The position numbers were made by a program, and so were the translations under genes. Under the pieces are notes generated by a model, which was given only the letters and a program-made list of their open reading frames with translations, did not search any database and had not been told where the DNA came from. Source: JAJZXY01 sp046706185 (lineage in GTDB: Archaea > Thermoplasmatota > Thermoplasmata > Sysuiplasmatales > Sysuiplasmataceae). Taken from it: DNA of 22,566 nucleotides. The first letter of the stretch is position 1, and the number at the start of each line of letters is the position of its first letter. The DNA is taken from NCBI GenBank assembly GCA_046706185.1, contig JBJKPR010000008.1, positions 1 through 22,566 on the forward strand. The letters are read 5' to 3'. Positions 7,078 through 14,211 of the stretch are shown piece by piece.

Positions 7078-8064
7078 TCAGTAGAGCGGCGGTGTGTCGA
7101 CGGCAATCGGCCGCCACCAGTCCGTGTTGTTCCTGTACCACGAAATGGTTGCCTCCAGGGAGGCATCAAGGGAGTGCAGTGGGCTCCAACCGAGCTCACT
7201 TCTCAGTTTTGTATCGTCGATGGCATACCTCAGGTCGTGGCCCGGCCTGTCCGCCACCCGCTCCACCATGTCATCTGCAAGGCCCATGATCGAAAGTATC
7301 TTTCCTGTAAGCGCGGCATTTGATATCTCGTTCCCGCCCGAAACAAGATACGTCTCCCCGCTCCTGCCCTTTCTCATAACAGTGTCTACAGCGGAGCAAT
7401 GGTCCTCGACATACACCCAGTCCCTGACGTTGAGCCCGCTTCCATAGAGTGGCACCTTCCTTCCAGTGAGAAGAAGGGTCACAAAACGTGGAATGAGCTT
7501 CTCAGGATGCTGGTACGGGCCGAAGTTGTTTCCACAGTTGGAAACCGTTGTATTCAGGCCGTATGTGTTGGAATATGCCCTCACCAGATGGTCGGAGGCT
7601 GCCTTGGAGGCGGCATAGGGACTTCTGGGGTTATAGCATGACTTCTCGGTGAACCGCTCCGGCGAATCGAGCTGAAGGGAGCCGAACACCTCGTCCGTGG
7701 AAACGTGATGGAAACGCATCGTGTCGTGCCTTCGCGCCTCCTCAAGCAGGCAGAGTGTCCCCTTCACGTTCGTCTCTACGAAAGGCTCTGCGCTCTTGAT
7801 GGAGCGGTCCACGTGCGACTCTGCGGCAAGGTGCACAACTGCATCGGCGTCCCGCATTGCAGAGGAGACGGTCTCCCTGTTTCTTATGTCCCCTTTTATG
7901 AATTTGACATACCCGTCCTCGACAAGCTGCCTTATGGACTCGATGTGACCTGCGTATGTTAGCAGGTCAAGGCATGTGATCTCGTCAGTAGGATGCCTGT
8001 TCCTCATGTAGTGTAGGAAGTTGGACCCGATGAAACCTGCACCGCCGGTGACAAGTATCCTCAT
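7078..8064 (-). CDS. rmlB: dTDP-glucose 4,6-dehydratase
   Basis: This 328-residue short-chain dehydratase of the extended SDR type converts dTDP-glucose to dTDP-4-keto-6-deoxyglucose using bound NAD+. It has the Rossmann motif G-G-A-G-F-I-G (7-13), the catalytic T-D-E of dehydratases (123-125), and the Y-x3-K pair at Y150 and K154 (S-P-Y-A-A-S-K). It also has H-L-A-A-E-S-H-V-D-R-S-I near 78 and Y-G-x-G-x-N-V-R-D-W-x-Y-V-x-D-H near 207, all RmlB hallmarks. The frame stays open upstream to about 8595, but that extension overlaps the pirin gene, has no homology to the family, and lies before the TATA box at 8086-8097. The start at 8064 (M-R-I-L-V-T-G-G) is therefore clear. It is convergent with rmlA, which supplies its substrate. 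Confidence 0.95.
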   Translation of the reverse strand: MRILVTGGAGFIGSNFLHYMRNRHPTDEITCLDLLTYAGHIESIRQLVEDGYVKFIKGDIRNRETVSSAMRDADAVVHLAAESHVDRSIKSAEPFVETNVKGTLCLLEEARRHDTMRFHHVSTDEVFGSLQLDSPERFTEKSCYNPRSPYAASKAASDHLVRAYSNTYGLNTTVSNCGNNFGPYQHPEKLIPRFVTLLLTGRKVPLYGSGLNVRDWVYVEDHCSAVDTVMRKGRSGETYLVSGGNEISNAALTGKILSIMGLADDMVERVADRPGHDLRYAIDDTKLRSELGWSPLHSLDASLEATISWYRNNTDWWRPIAVDTPPLY

Positions 8065-8085
8065 CACAGTTTCTGATGACTCAGC

Positions 8086-8097
8086 ATTTATAATAAG
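8086..8097 (-). promoter_or_regulatory. TATA-like box of rmlB
   Basis: On the minus strand the sequence reads CTTATTATAAAT, with the TTATAAAT core starting 29 bases before the rmlB ATG. It is one of the best TATA matches in the window and excludes the long upstream extension of the frame. Confidence 0.6.
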
Positions 8098-8255
8098 ATG
8101 GCACCCGAAGATTTCCACGGGCAACAGGTGCATGGGTCCTGACGGGCAGGATGTCTGGCATCCGCCTGGAAACACAGGGAGGCAGCAGGCGGTCTGCCGC
8201 CAATACCACGTATCGTCGAGGGGACTCTGGTCCGAGGTTCTTATAGGTGGACATC

Positions 8256-8264
8256 CAATATAAC
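8256..8264 (+). promoter_or_regulatory. TATA-like box of the pirin gene
   Basis: CCAATATAA is centred about 30 bases before the ATG at 8291, with no ribosome binding site between. A second TATA-like stretch (TTCTTATAGG) lies about 17 bases further upstream. Confidence 0.4.
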
Positions 8265-8290
8265 GGCCAGATAAACGGTGAATAAACAAA

Positions 8291-9217
8291 ATGGAAACAA
8301 GAACAGTTGCTGAAGTCCTGCAGAGCCGACCGACAATCGAGGGAGCGGGCGTGAAGCTGATGAGGGCGTTCGGCAGCCCGCAGCTGGCTCCCCTCTTCGA
8401 CCCGTTCCTTCTGCTCGACGACTTCGGTTCAAGCTCTCCCCATGAATACACAGCTGGCTTCCCCTGGCATCCGCACAGGGGGATAGAGACGGTGACATAC
8501 CTCCTCAAGGGGGAGGTGCAGCATGAGGACAGCACCGGAACCAAAGGTACGATAAGGAATGGCGACCTGCAGTGGATGAGCGCCGGTAGCGGCATCTACC
8601 ATTCGGAGATGCCGAGGCCGCCCCCGAGGGAAAAGGAAAACGAGGAACCTGACACGGAAATGCGCGGCTTCCAGCTCTGGGTGAACATACCCGCTTCAAA
8701 GAAGATGGATGAGCCGAACTACAAGAACCTGCTGAGGCAGAACATACCTGTTGCGGAGCTTGACGACGGAACGAAGGTGAAGGTTGTTGCAGGAGAACTC
8801 AGCGATGTGCCGCGCCTAGGAAAACTCACCGGACCTGTCCAGAACCTTCCTGTTGATGCCCACTACCTTGACATAGAGATGCCTGCGATGAGCGAGATAA
8901 GCTACAATGTCAAGGACGGCTACACTGCGTTTGCCTATGTAATGGATGGCGAGGGCGTGTTCGACGAGCATCAGGGGGTAAGGGCGGGAAAGAGGAGCGT
9001 AGTGCTCTACCGCAGGGAGGGAAACAAGGTGAAGGTGAAGACTGAGAGTTCATCCATGCGCTTCCTGCTTGTTTCAGGCAGGCCGCTGAGGGAGCCTGTT
9101 TCATGGTACGGCCCCGTCGTCATGAACACGAGAGAGCAACTTGCAACCGCCTTCCACGAGCTGCAGACGGGCGAGTTCATAAAGCACAAGGCGACATCTT
9201 ACGATTACTTCGAATAG
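8291..9217 (+). CDS. Pirin family protein (bicupin, metal-binding)
   Basis: This 308-residue protein has the pirin N-terminal cupin signature D-P-F-L-L-L-D-D-F (about 37-45) and H-P-H-R-G-I-E-T-V-T-Y (60-70). The expected four metal ligands are H60, H62, H104 and E106 (I-Y-H-S-E-M). The middle G-D-L-Q-W-M-S-A-G-S-G-I is the usual second cupin strand set. The C-terminal cupin lacks metal ligands, which is normal, and ends with the pirin G-R-P-L-R-E-P-V-x-x-Y-G-P-x-V-M-N. Prokaryotic pirins bind iron; some show quercetin dioxygenase activity and others regulate metabolism or respond to stress. The true substrate here is unknown. It is convergent with the DoxX-like gene (27-base gap) and divergent from rmlB. 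Its promoter suggests a single-gene message. Confidence 0.93.
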   Translation: METRTVAEVLQSRPTIEGAGVKLMRAFGSPQLAPLFDPFLLLDDFGSSSPHEYTAGFPWHPHRGIETVTYLLKGEVQHEDSTGTKGTIRNGDLQWMSAGSGIYHSEMPRPPPREKENEEPDTEMRGFQLWVNIPASKKMDEPNYKNLLRQNIPVAELDDGTKVKVVAGELSDVPRLGKLTGPVQNLPVDAHYLDIEMPAMSEISYNVKDGYTAFAYVMDGEGVFDEHQGVRAGKRSVVLYRREGNKVKVKTESSSMRFLLVSGRPLREPVSWYGPVVMNTREQLATAFHELQTGEFIKHKATSYDYFE

Positions 9218-9244
9218 GCTCAACCGGTGCAATGTCTGATGAGC

Positions 9245-10411
9245 TCAGTATGCCATCTCGGCGACCTTGCGCCACCATCTGAACCTGGATTCGATCTTCG
9301 CGTCAAGCGTGAACGGGTCCGTTCCGTGCGTCGCGTTGAGGCTGAGCAGTATGAGGAAGACTATCGCCTGTATTATTCCTGTTCCCGGGTCGGTGTATCC
9401 TGACACGGGCAGCCCTCCGAAGCCTTCGCCGACACCCCATGCGAATATTGCGAAGACAGCGCCACCCATGTAGCCCACCTTCCTCGCAAGTCCGAATATG
9501 AGACATACGGCCAGAAGCGCTTCGAGCGTTCCGCAGAGATATCCGTAGAAGGCGGGGGCTGCCGCCACCTGTCCCTCCCAGAATGAGAACCACCCAGAGA
9601 GAGACTGTGGTGCCATTGCTGCCTGTGCGTGGACAACGCCGACTATGTTGCCCGCCAGATTGTAATAGAATGCAAGAAAGGCTTCAGACAGGTACACCAG
9701 TCCGAATATGACGGCAAAGGACCTGCTGAGCTTCATCGAGTTCCTTGCAAACCATCCCTTCAGACCGGATGGCGTAATCCTCGGTATTTCTGCAATCCTG
9801 GCCCACCACTTGAAACGTCTTTCGATTAGCCTGTCAAGCGTGTATGGATTGCTGCCGTACGTGGAGTTGAATACGATGAGGAAGAGAAGACCGATTGCAT
9901 AGATGTTGGCCTGACCCACTGTGACTGATCCCTGACCGTATGGTCCGCCGAACCCTTCTACAACGATCCATATGAGCAGTGCGAGTGTTATGCCCCCAAA
10001 ATAGGCAATCTTCCTTGCGAACCCGAAAATCAGTGAGAACGCAACAAGGAGTTCAAGGATGCCCGTGCCATAGGCAGCCAGGACGGGATTGGCAGAGACG
10101 AAGGAGTACCACCATGAATACCAGCCGCTCATGAATGCAGGCTGCCCTGCGGATGCCGCGAGCACCTTGCCTGGCAGCAGTTTGTAGAGACCCATCTGAA
10201 ACTTGAAATAGCCGTCTATTGCCCAAAGTGAGCCGAACACAAGAGCGACGATTTTGGCCAGCTGGACGCCCCTGCGCCATATCTGCCTGTTTTCGAAGCC
10301 GGCCAGTCCTTTGTCAACCCTGACAATCAGCGGTTCCATCACGCCGTTATCACCGCTTTTCGCAGATTGAACCTGATCGTCGAAGTAGCTCTCCATAATT
10401 GGGCCAGTCAT
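9245..10411 (-). CDS. Internally duplicated DoxX-like membrane protein
   Basis: This 388-residue membrane protein is made of two copies of a four-helix DoxX/DoxD-like unit, about 45-208 and 222-385, at a constant offset of 177 residues. Matched motifs include S-G-W at 95 and 272, L-I-F-G-x-A-R-K at 127 and 304, E-G-F-G-G at 152 and 329, and N-x-T-x-G-x-x-P-x-T-L-D-x-x-I-E-x-R-F-x-W-W at 182 and 359. Over the ungapped stretch from 95 to 208 I count about half the residues identical. DoxX-like proteins include a thiosulfate:quinone oxidoreductase subunit (DoxD) and many proteins of unknown role. The function here is unknown, though a redox or quinone-linked role would fit. The frame runs upstream to 10531, but ATG 10411 has GGTGA close before it and a strong TATA box at 10461-10468. 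An internal ATG at 10396 is the alternative. Confidence 0.75.
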   Translation of the reverse strand: MTGPIMESYFDDQVQSAKSGDNGVMEPLIVRVDKGLAGFENRQIWRRGVQLAKIVALVFGSLWAIDGYFKFQMGLYKLLPGKVLAASAGQPAFMSGWYSWWYSFVSANPVLAAYGTGILELLVAFSLIFGFARKIAYFGGITLALLIWIVVEGFGGPYGQGSVTVGQANIYAIGLLFLIVFNSTYGSNPYTLDRLIERRFKWWARIAEIPRITPSGLKGWFARNSMKLSRSFAVIFGLVYLSEAFLAFYYNLAGNIVGVVHAQAAMAPQSLSGWFSFWEGQVAAAPAFYGYLCGTLEALLAVCLIFGLARKVGYMGGAVFAIFAWGVGEGFGGLPVSGYTDPGTGIIQAIVFLILLSLNATHGTDPFTLDAKIESRFRWWRKVAEMAY

Positions 10412-10731
10412 TATGTCACCACGATATTTAACGAAAAAGGCGAATATATGAGGCAACGTCTTTTTATACCAAGAAAAGGCGAGGGATGGTAACAGGAGGG
10501 GCAGGCGGCAGATGGGCAGTCGGCGAACCAAAACGTTGCATGTGCTTCAGATGTTGATGCGGAACCGTTCACCGCAGGGGAAGGCGTTCAGTGGAGTAGT
10601 ATTGCCCCGCTTGGATGGCGGACAACGGAGCGTCAGCGACAGCGGAAGAGACTGTGGGTATCTCGTTTATATAGGGCTTGCGGATTGCCTGTGAAAAGAC
10701 GACATGCCTCATTGAATGCAGTGTGAACAGC
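10412..10731. other. 320-base intergenic region between divergent genes
   Basis: This holds the promoters of the DoxX-like gene (left, minus strand) and the GT2 gene (right, plus strand: GTTTATATAGG at 10665-10675). Between about 10475 and 10660 the DNA is GC-rich, with no frame that has a plausible start and family resemblance. I see no tRNA fold or repeat array. It may hold an untranslated leader or a small RNA, but nothing shows this. Confidence 0.4.
10461..10468 (-). promoter_or_regulatory. TATA box of the DoxX-like gene
   Basis: On the minus strand the sequence reads TATAAAAA, a near-ideal archaeal TATA box. Transcription would start near 10440, leaving a leader of about 28 bases that ends in GGTGAC just before ATG 10411. 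A second AT-rich box, TAAATATC (10423-10430), would suit a leaderless start at 10396 instead. Confidence 0.5.
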
Positions 10732-11556
10732 ATGAGGGCCATAACAGTTCGTGAAGAGATGTTCGAAAAAGAGAGCACACCAGCAGTGAGCATCGTCACG
10801 GGCACACTCAACGAAATGGGGAATGTGGGAAGGTTCATCAGCAGCCTATACCGGGAACTCGCAGGAAACACCTCGTTTCAGGTAGTGGTTGTTGATGACG
10901 GCAGCACGGACGGCACTGCCTCTTACCTGAGCGGGATTGCGGCGAGGGACAGGAGAATCAAGGTAATACTGAACGGTGAGAGAAGGGGACTGCTCAACTC
11001 CAACCTGCAGGGTATAAGGGCAGCCGACGGGAAATACTGCATAGTGATGGACAGCGATCTGCAGCATCCGGTGGACAGGGTAAGAGACATCGTCAGACAG
11101 CTGGACAGCGGCGCCGATATTGTTGTATGCAGCAGATACATTCAAGGCGGGTCCGTTGGAAACAGGAGCCCGATGAGGGGGCTCATATCAAGGGTCGCAG
11201 TCTTCCTGACAAAGGCTGCAATTCCGGGGACCAGGCGGTCGACGGACCCGATTTCGGGCTTCTTCGGTTTCAAGAAGGGGCTGCTCATTCCCGAAGCCAT
11301 GCCTTCATTCAGCTACAAGACGCTGACTTTAATTCTCGCGATGAACAGAAAGACATCCCTGAAGGAGATACCGTTCAGGTTCCAGAAGAGGGGTGCGGGC
11401 GATTCAAAAATCGTGGACGGATTTGGTTTTGTATTCAACTTCATCATTGAGCTCATAGGATTGCGCAAGAGGTGCCTCGGAATGAGGACAGCGAGAATAA
11501 AGTATCCGTATCAGTCAGGCGGGCTCGAAACAACTGGCGAAAGGTCCAGCCACTGA
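10732..11556 (+). CDS. GT2 glycosyltransferase, polyprenol-phosphate mannose synthase (DPM1)-like
   Basis: This 274-residue GT2 enzyme has the sugar-nucleotide binding motif V-V-D-D-G-S-T-D-G-T (about 53-62) and the metal-binding D-S-D-L-Q-H-P (107-113). It also has the DPM1-type stretch V-C-S-R-Y-I-Q-G-G-S followed later by D-P-I-S-G-F-F-G-F-K. Enzymes of this group move a sugar, usually mannose or glucose, from a nucleotide to a polyprenyl phosphate on the inner face of the membrane. There is no C-terminal membrane domain; the tail has one amphipathic, hydrophobic stretch. The start is uncertain: the frame is open from a TTG at 10678, with ATGs at 10732 and 10759. The TATA box at 10665-10675 places the transcript start near 10697. 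Both ATGs have only weak GTGA-like sites, and 10759 would suit the family length equally well. The donor sugar is inferred, not shown. Confidence 0.85.
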   Translation: MRAITVREEMFEKESTPAVSIVTGTLNEMGNVGRFISSLYRELAGNTSFQVVVVDDGSTDGTASYLSGIAARDRRIKVILNGERRGLLNSNLQGIRAADGKYCIVMDSDLQHPVDRVRDIVRQLDSGADIVVCSRYIQGGSVGNRSPMRGLISRVAVFLTKAAIPGTRRSTDPISGFFGFKKGLLIPEAMPSFSYKTLTLILAMNRKTSLKEIPFRFQKRGAGDSKIVDGFGFVFNFIIELIGLRKRCLGMRTARIKYPYQSGGLETTGERSSH

Positions 11557-11637
11557 TCAGCCCCCATGCGCTTTGCTCAGCCCTGATGTGAAAAATGATC
11601 GCTGAATGTACGCTAGAAGACTATTTAGCGTGGTAGG

Positions 11638-11644
11638 CTTAACG
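11638..11644 (+). promoter_or_regulatory. TATA-like box of the GT4 gene; decides its start
   Basis: CTTAACG begins 25 bases before ATG 11663, nearly the same sequence and spacing as the efflux-gene box at 3262. It lies downstream of the other possible start (ATG 11606), so it favours 11663. Confidence 0.45.
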
Positions 11645-11662
11645 AGCGGATTAGTGCGTGGA

Positions 11663-12880
11663 ATGAAGATAGGTGCATTCGGAACGCTGCCTCCGTTGAC
11701 GGAGAGACTTTCTTCCGCTAGCAGCGGGATGCTCATCCTTATGTCAAAGAGCCCGTCGATAGAGAAAATCAACTTCTACGGGCAAACGGGATGCCAGATT
11801 CCGGTTGGCGTGGAACCGGGAAAGGTGCAAATAAAGGATGTCTGGAGAATAGGGAGTCCTGTATCGCTTGTGAGGGCGATGGTGCACATGCTGAGAGACA
11901 GGGAGCCCGATGCATACTTCTTCAATGCGTCGCTGACAATGTTTGGAGCAGGCAAACTGTCAAACGCGGTGGGTCTTCTCGTTCCCTCAATCCTGGCAAA
12001 GCTGACAAGGAAGAGGGTGGTGGTCTACATGCACGACTTCATAGAGACCGAAGAGCCCGCGAAGCTTGGATACAGGGTGGGTATCATATCGAGGGTGGCC
12101 GCGTCATTCCTGGAGAAGCTGCTCATAGACAGCGCATCTATCATAGTCCCGAGGCCGAGCCAGAAAGCTGTTCTAGAAAGGAAGTACAGGCGGCCCATCA
12201 CAACCACCGTCATTCCATACCTGGAGGGTCTGAGCGGCCTGGCGTGCGTCCCGGAAGGCATAAGCCATTTAAGGGACGGAAAGAGAGTTGAGATACTCCT
12301 GTTCGGCAAGTGGGGTCCGCAGAAAGACCTGAGAGGTGCCCTTAACCTGCTTTCTGACATAATCAGGGTCGACGGAAACGTTCATGTGACGATTGCAGGT
12401 GGCATCAACCCCAACTTCCCTGAATACAGGGAGACAATGCTCGAAACGCTTGAGCAGTTTTCATCTGACAACGTTGAGTACGTGGACGAGGTTCCAGACG
12501 ATGATGTCCCTGAGCTGTTCCGGGGCTCCGATATACTCTTCCTGCCCTACGTGGCGTCTGGAGGCTATTCGGGTGTCATGAACCTCGGTGCGCTCTACAA
12601 CCTGAAGGTCATTGCATATGACGTGAAGCAGCTCAGGGAAAGCGACTCACTGATCAGGGCAAATACGCTATTCTTCGACCCGGCCAGCCCCTCGTCTGTC
12701 GGGCAGATAAGGGCTGCTATTGCGGAGATAAGGCAAAGCAGGGAAACGAAGAACGACGTGCAGGGGAAGGCGGTCGAGGCTGGCAGGGCGTTTCAGCCCA
12801 TTATAGACAAGCTGACAGAATCAAAGGGACTGGGCAGCCTCTCGCTCAAGAAGACGGTGCCTGCCCTGGAGTACAAGTGA
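11663..12880 (+). CDS. Glycosyltransferase, GT4-like GT-B fold, atypical active-site motif
   Basis: This is a 405-residue protein with a two-Rossmann GT-B layout. The N-terminus is M-K-I-G-A-F-G-T-L-P-P with an early beta-alpha-beta unit. The C-terminal half has the GT4 landmarks I-L-L-F-G-K-W-G-P-Q-K-D-L (the glycine/lysine donor loop), V-T-I-A-G-G, V-E-Y-V-D-E-V-P-D-D-D-V-P-E-L-F, and D-I-L-F-L-P-Y. The usual E-x7-E of GT4 enzymes is not seen: the aligned stretch reads G-G-Y-S-G-V-M-N-L-G-A, with Gly and Leu at the two Glu positions. It follows the DPM1-like gene by about 105 bases with its own promoter. The start at 11663 is chosen from the box at 11638 and from the strand motif at the N-terminus; 11606 is the alternative. 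The sugar and acceptor are unknown. Confidence 0.78.
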   Translation: MKIGAFGTLPPLTERLSSASSGMLILMSKSPSIEKINFYGQTGCQIPVGVEPGKVQIKDVWRIGSPVSLVRAMVHMLRDREPDAYFFNASLTMFGAGKLSNAVGLLVPSILAKLTRKRVVVYMHDFIETEEPAKLGYRVGIISRVAASFLEKLLIDSASIIVPRPSQKAVLERKYRRPITTTVIPYLEGLSGLACVPEGISHLRDGKRVEILLFGKWGPQKDLRGALNLLSDIIRVDGNVHVTIAGGINPNFPEYRETMLETLEQFSSDNVEYVDEVPDDDVPELFRGSDILFLPYVASGGYSGVMNLGALYNLKVIAYDVKQLRESDSLIRANTLFFDPASPSSVGQIRAAIAEIRQSRETKNDVQGKAVEAGRAFQPIIDKLTESKGLGSLSLKKTVPALEYK

Positions 12881-12909
12881 GTGCGGGAATTGCAGTCATG
12901 GAAGGCGTC

Positions 12910-14112
12910 TCATCCGTCGAGGGGGAATGCCTCTAGATACTGCCTCGACAGCACCTTCATGTCGAACCTGTCTGCTTCCTCCCTGCTGAAGGAGCGGGGC
13001 AAGCCCCGGCCGCGCATGACCTCGGCAATGCAATCTGCCAGTCCAGAAGCATCTCCCGGTTCGACAAAGAGGCTTGTGCCGGAACGGGAAAGTATCTGCT
13101 CATGGGCCCCCGTCTTCGTGGCAACCACAGGTAAGCGAAGGATGGCAGCCTCGACGGCATTGAGACCATATCCCTCCTTGAGAGAGGGGATGACAAGGCA
13201 GCTGCACCTCAGCATCATGAGTATTTTTTCCTCTTCAGTCACTCTTCCGATGAAATGGACCCTCCCCGCAAGATTAAGTGACGAGGCAAGCTGCCTGAGT
13301 TCCTCCGTGTAACCTGTCGCGTCCCCCGCCACCACAAGACGGAGATCCCTGAACTCCTCTGCCACCTTGGAGAAGGACTCTATCAGCACGTCAAGTCCCT
13401 TCGTCCTCACGTTCCTTCCGATTGCCAGAACAAAAGAAGAGCCGGAAGGCAACCATGTCCCGAGCCAGGCGCCAAGTGAACTCTCGTGCTCAACGGCAAG
13501 CGAGTATTGCCTCCTGAACTCATCGACATCTATGCCGAGCGGTATTTCAGCAATGTTGAAACCTGAGCCTGACCCGAAATAATCGATGAACTCAAGTCTT
13601 GTCCTCTCGCAGAAGACAAGCACGTTCCTTATACCAGACAGGGCGAGCTTGCCGATGGACCTGTAAGAGACATTTGAAAGCATTCTTAGCAATGGCCTGT
13701 ATCCGGCCGTTGAGACGGCATGGTCCACCACGATTGTTTTCCCGGCATATCTCCTGAGGAGGAAAAGGGCGAGCAGCGGCAATGTCTCCATCGTTCCGTG
13801 TATTACTATCATGTCATTGCTTGCTGCGTACCGCTTCAGCGTCCGCATCAGCCTGAAAAACTCCCTGACTTTCAGCGGCAGGAAGTATGTGATTTCGGTC
13901 AGCCTGAACGGAGGGTTGTACAGCTCGAAGAACACGGGCTCTCCGCCTGGTGGGCTGTCGGCCGCCATTCCTCCCAGGTACGAGGGAAACGAAGATACAA
14001 CAGAAACGGTGTGCCCCTGTGCTGTCCATGCATCGGAAAGAAGCCTGTACGTTTCAGCTCCACCGCCCCGGACGTAGGGTGGATAGTCGGGACACACCTG
14101 CAGTATCTTCAT
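12910..14112 (-). CDS. Glycosyltransferase family 4 (GT-B)
   Basis: This is a 400-residue classic GT4 enzyme. The N-terminal acceptor domain starts M-K-I-L-Q-V-C-P-D-Y-P-P-Y-V-R-G-G-G-A-E, the glycine-rich opening of retaining GT4 proteins. The C-terminal donor domain has V-L-A-I-G-R-N-V-R-T-K-G-L-D-V-L-I, L-V-V-A-G-D, V-H-F-I-G-R-V and an intact E-x7-E (K-E-G-Y-G-L-N-A-V-E). It would transfer a sugar from a nucleotide donor to a growing glycan at the membrane. It is convergent with the preceding GT4-like gene and downstream of the DUF2079-like gene on the same strand. A TATA-like CTTTATATT (14176-14184, minus) would give a leader of about 40 bases, and a weak GGAG precedes the ATG. The sugar is unknown. 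Confidence 0.92.
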   Translation of the reverse strand: MKILQVCPDYPPYVRGGGAETYRLLSDAWTAQGHTVSVVSSFPSYLGGMAADSPPGGEPVFFELYNPPFRLTEITYFLPLKVREFFRLMRTLKRYAASNDMIVIHGTMETLPLLALFLLRRYAGKTIVVDHAVSTAGYRPLLRMLSNVSYRSIGKLALSGIRNVLVFCERTRLEFIDYFGSGSGFNIAEIPLGIDVDEFRRQYSLAVEHESSLGAWLGTWLPSGSSFVLAIGRNVRTKGLDVLIESFSKVAEEFRDLRLVVAGDATGYTEELRQLASSLNLAGRVHFIGRVTEEEKILMMLRCSCLVIPSLKEGYGLNAVEAAILRLPVVATKTGAHEQILSRSGTSLFVEPGDASGLADCIAEVMRGRGLPRSFSREEADRFDMKVLSRQYLEAFPLDG

Positions 14113-14211
14113 TTCAGTGCTCCGGGTCGAGGCATGATGTCAGCGGCTTCGACCTTCAGGCATGAAAGCCAGTCACAATATAAAGAAGGGATGCAGGGGA
14201 CAGGCAACCTG

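Noticed and set aside
8065..8595. Long N-terminal extension of rmlB (177 extra residues)
   Set aside because: It lies antisense to the pirin gene, has no RmlB homology, and precedes the TATA box at 8086-8097; the family starts at M-R-I-L-V-T-G-G.
8291..9217. Pirin as an RmlC-type epimerase, because it is a cupin next to rmlB
   Set aside because: The H-x-H...H-x-E pattern and bicupin layout are pirin hallmarks; RmlC has a different catalytic His/Asp pattern and a shorter single cupin.
11791..12291. Open frame of 166 codons inside the GT4-like gene
   Set aside because: Shadow frame overlapping a clear GT-B domain; rich in Gly/Arg/His without recognisable motifs.
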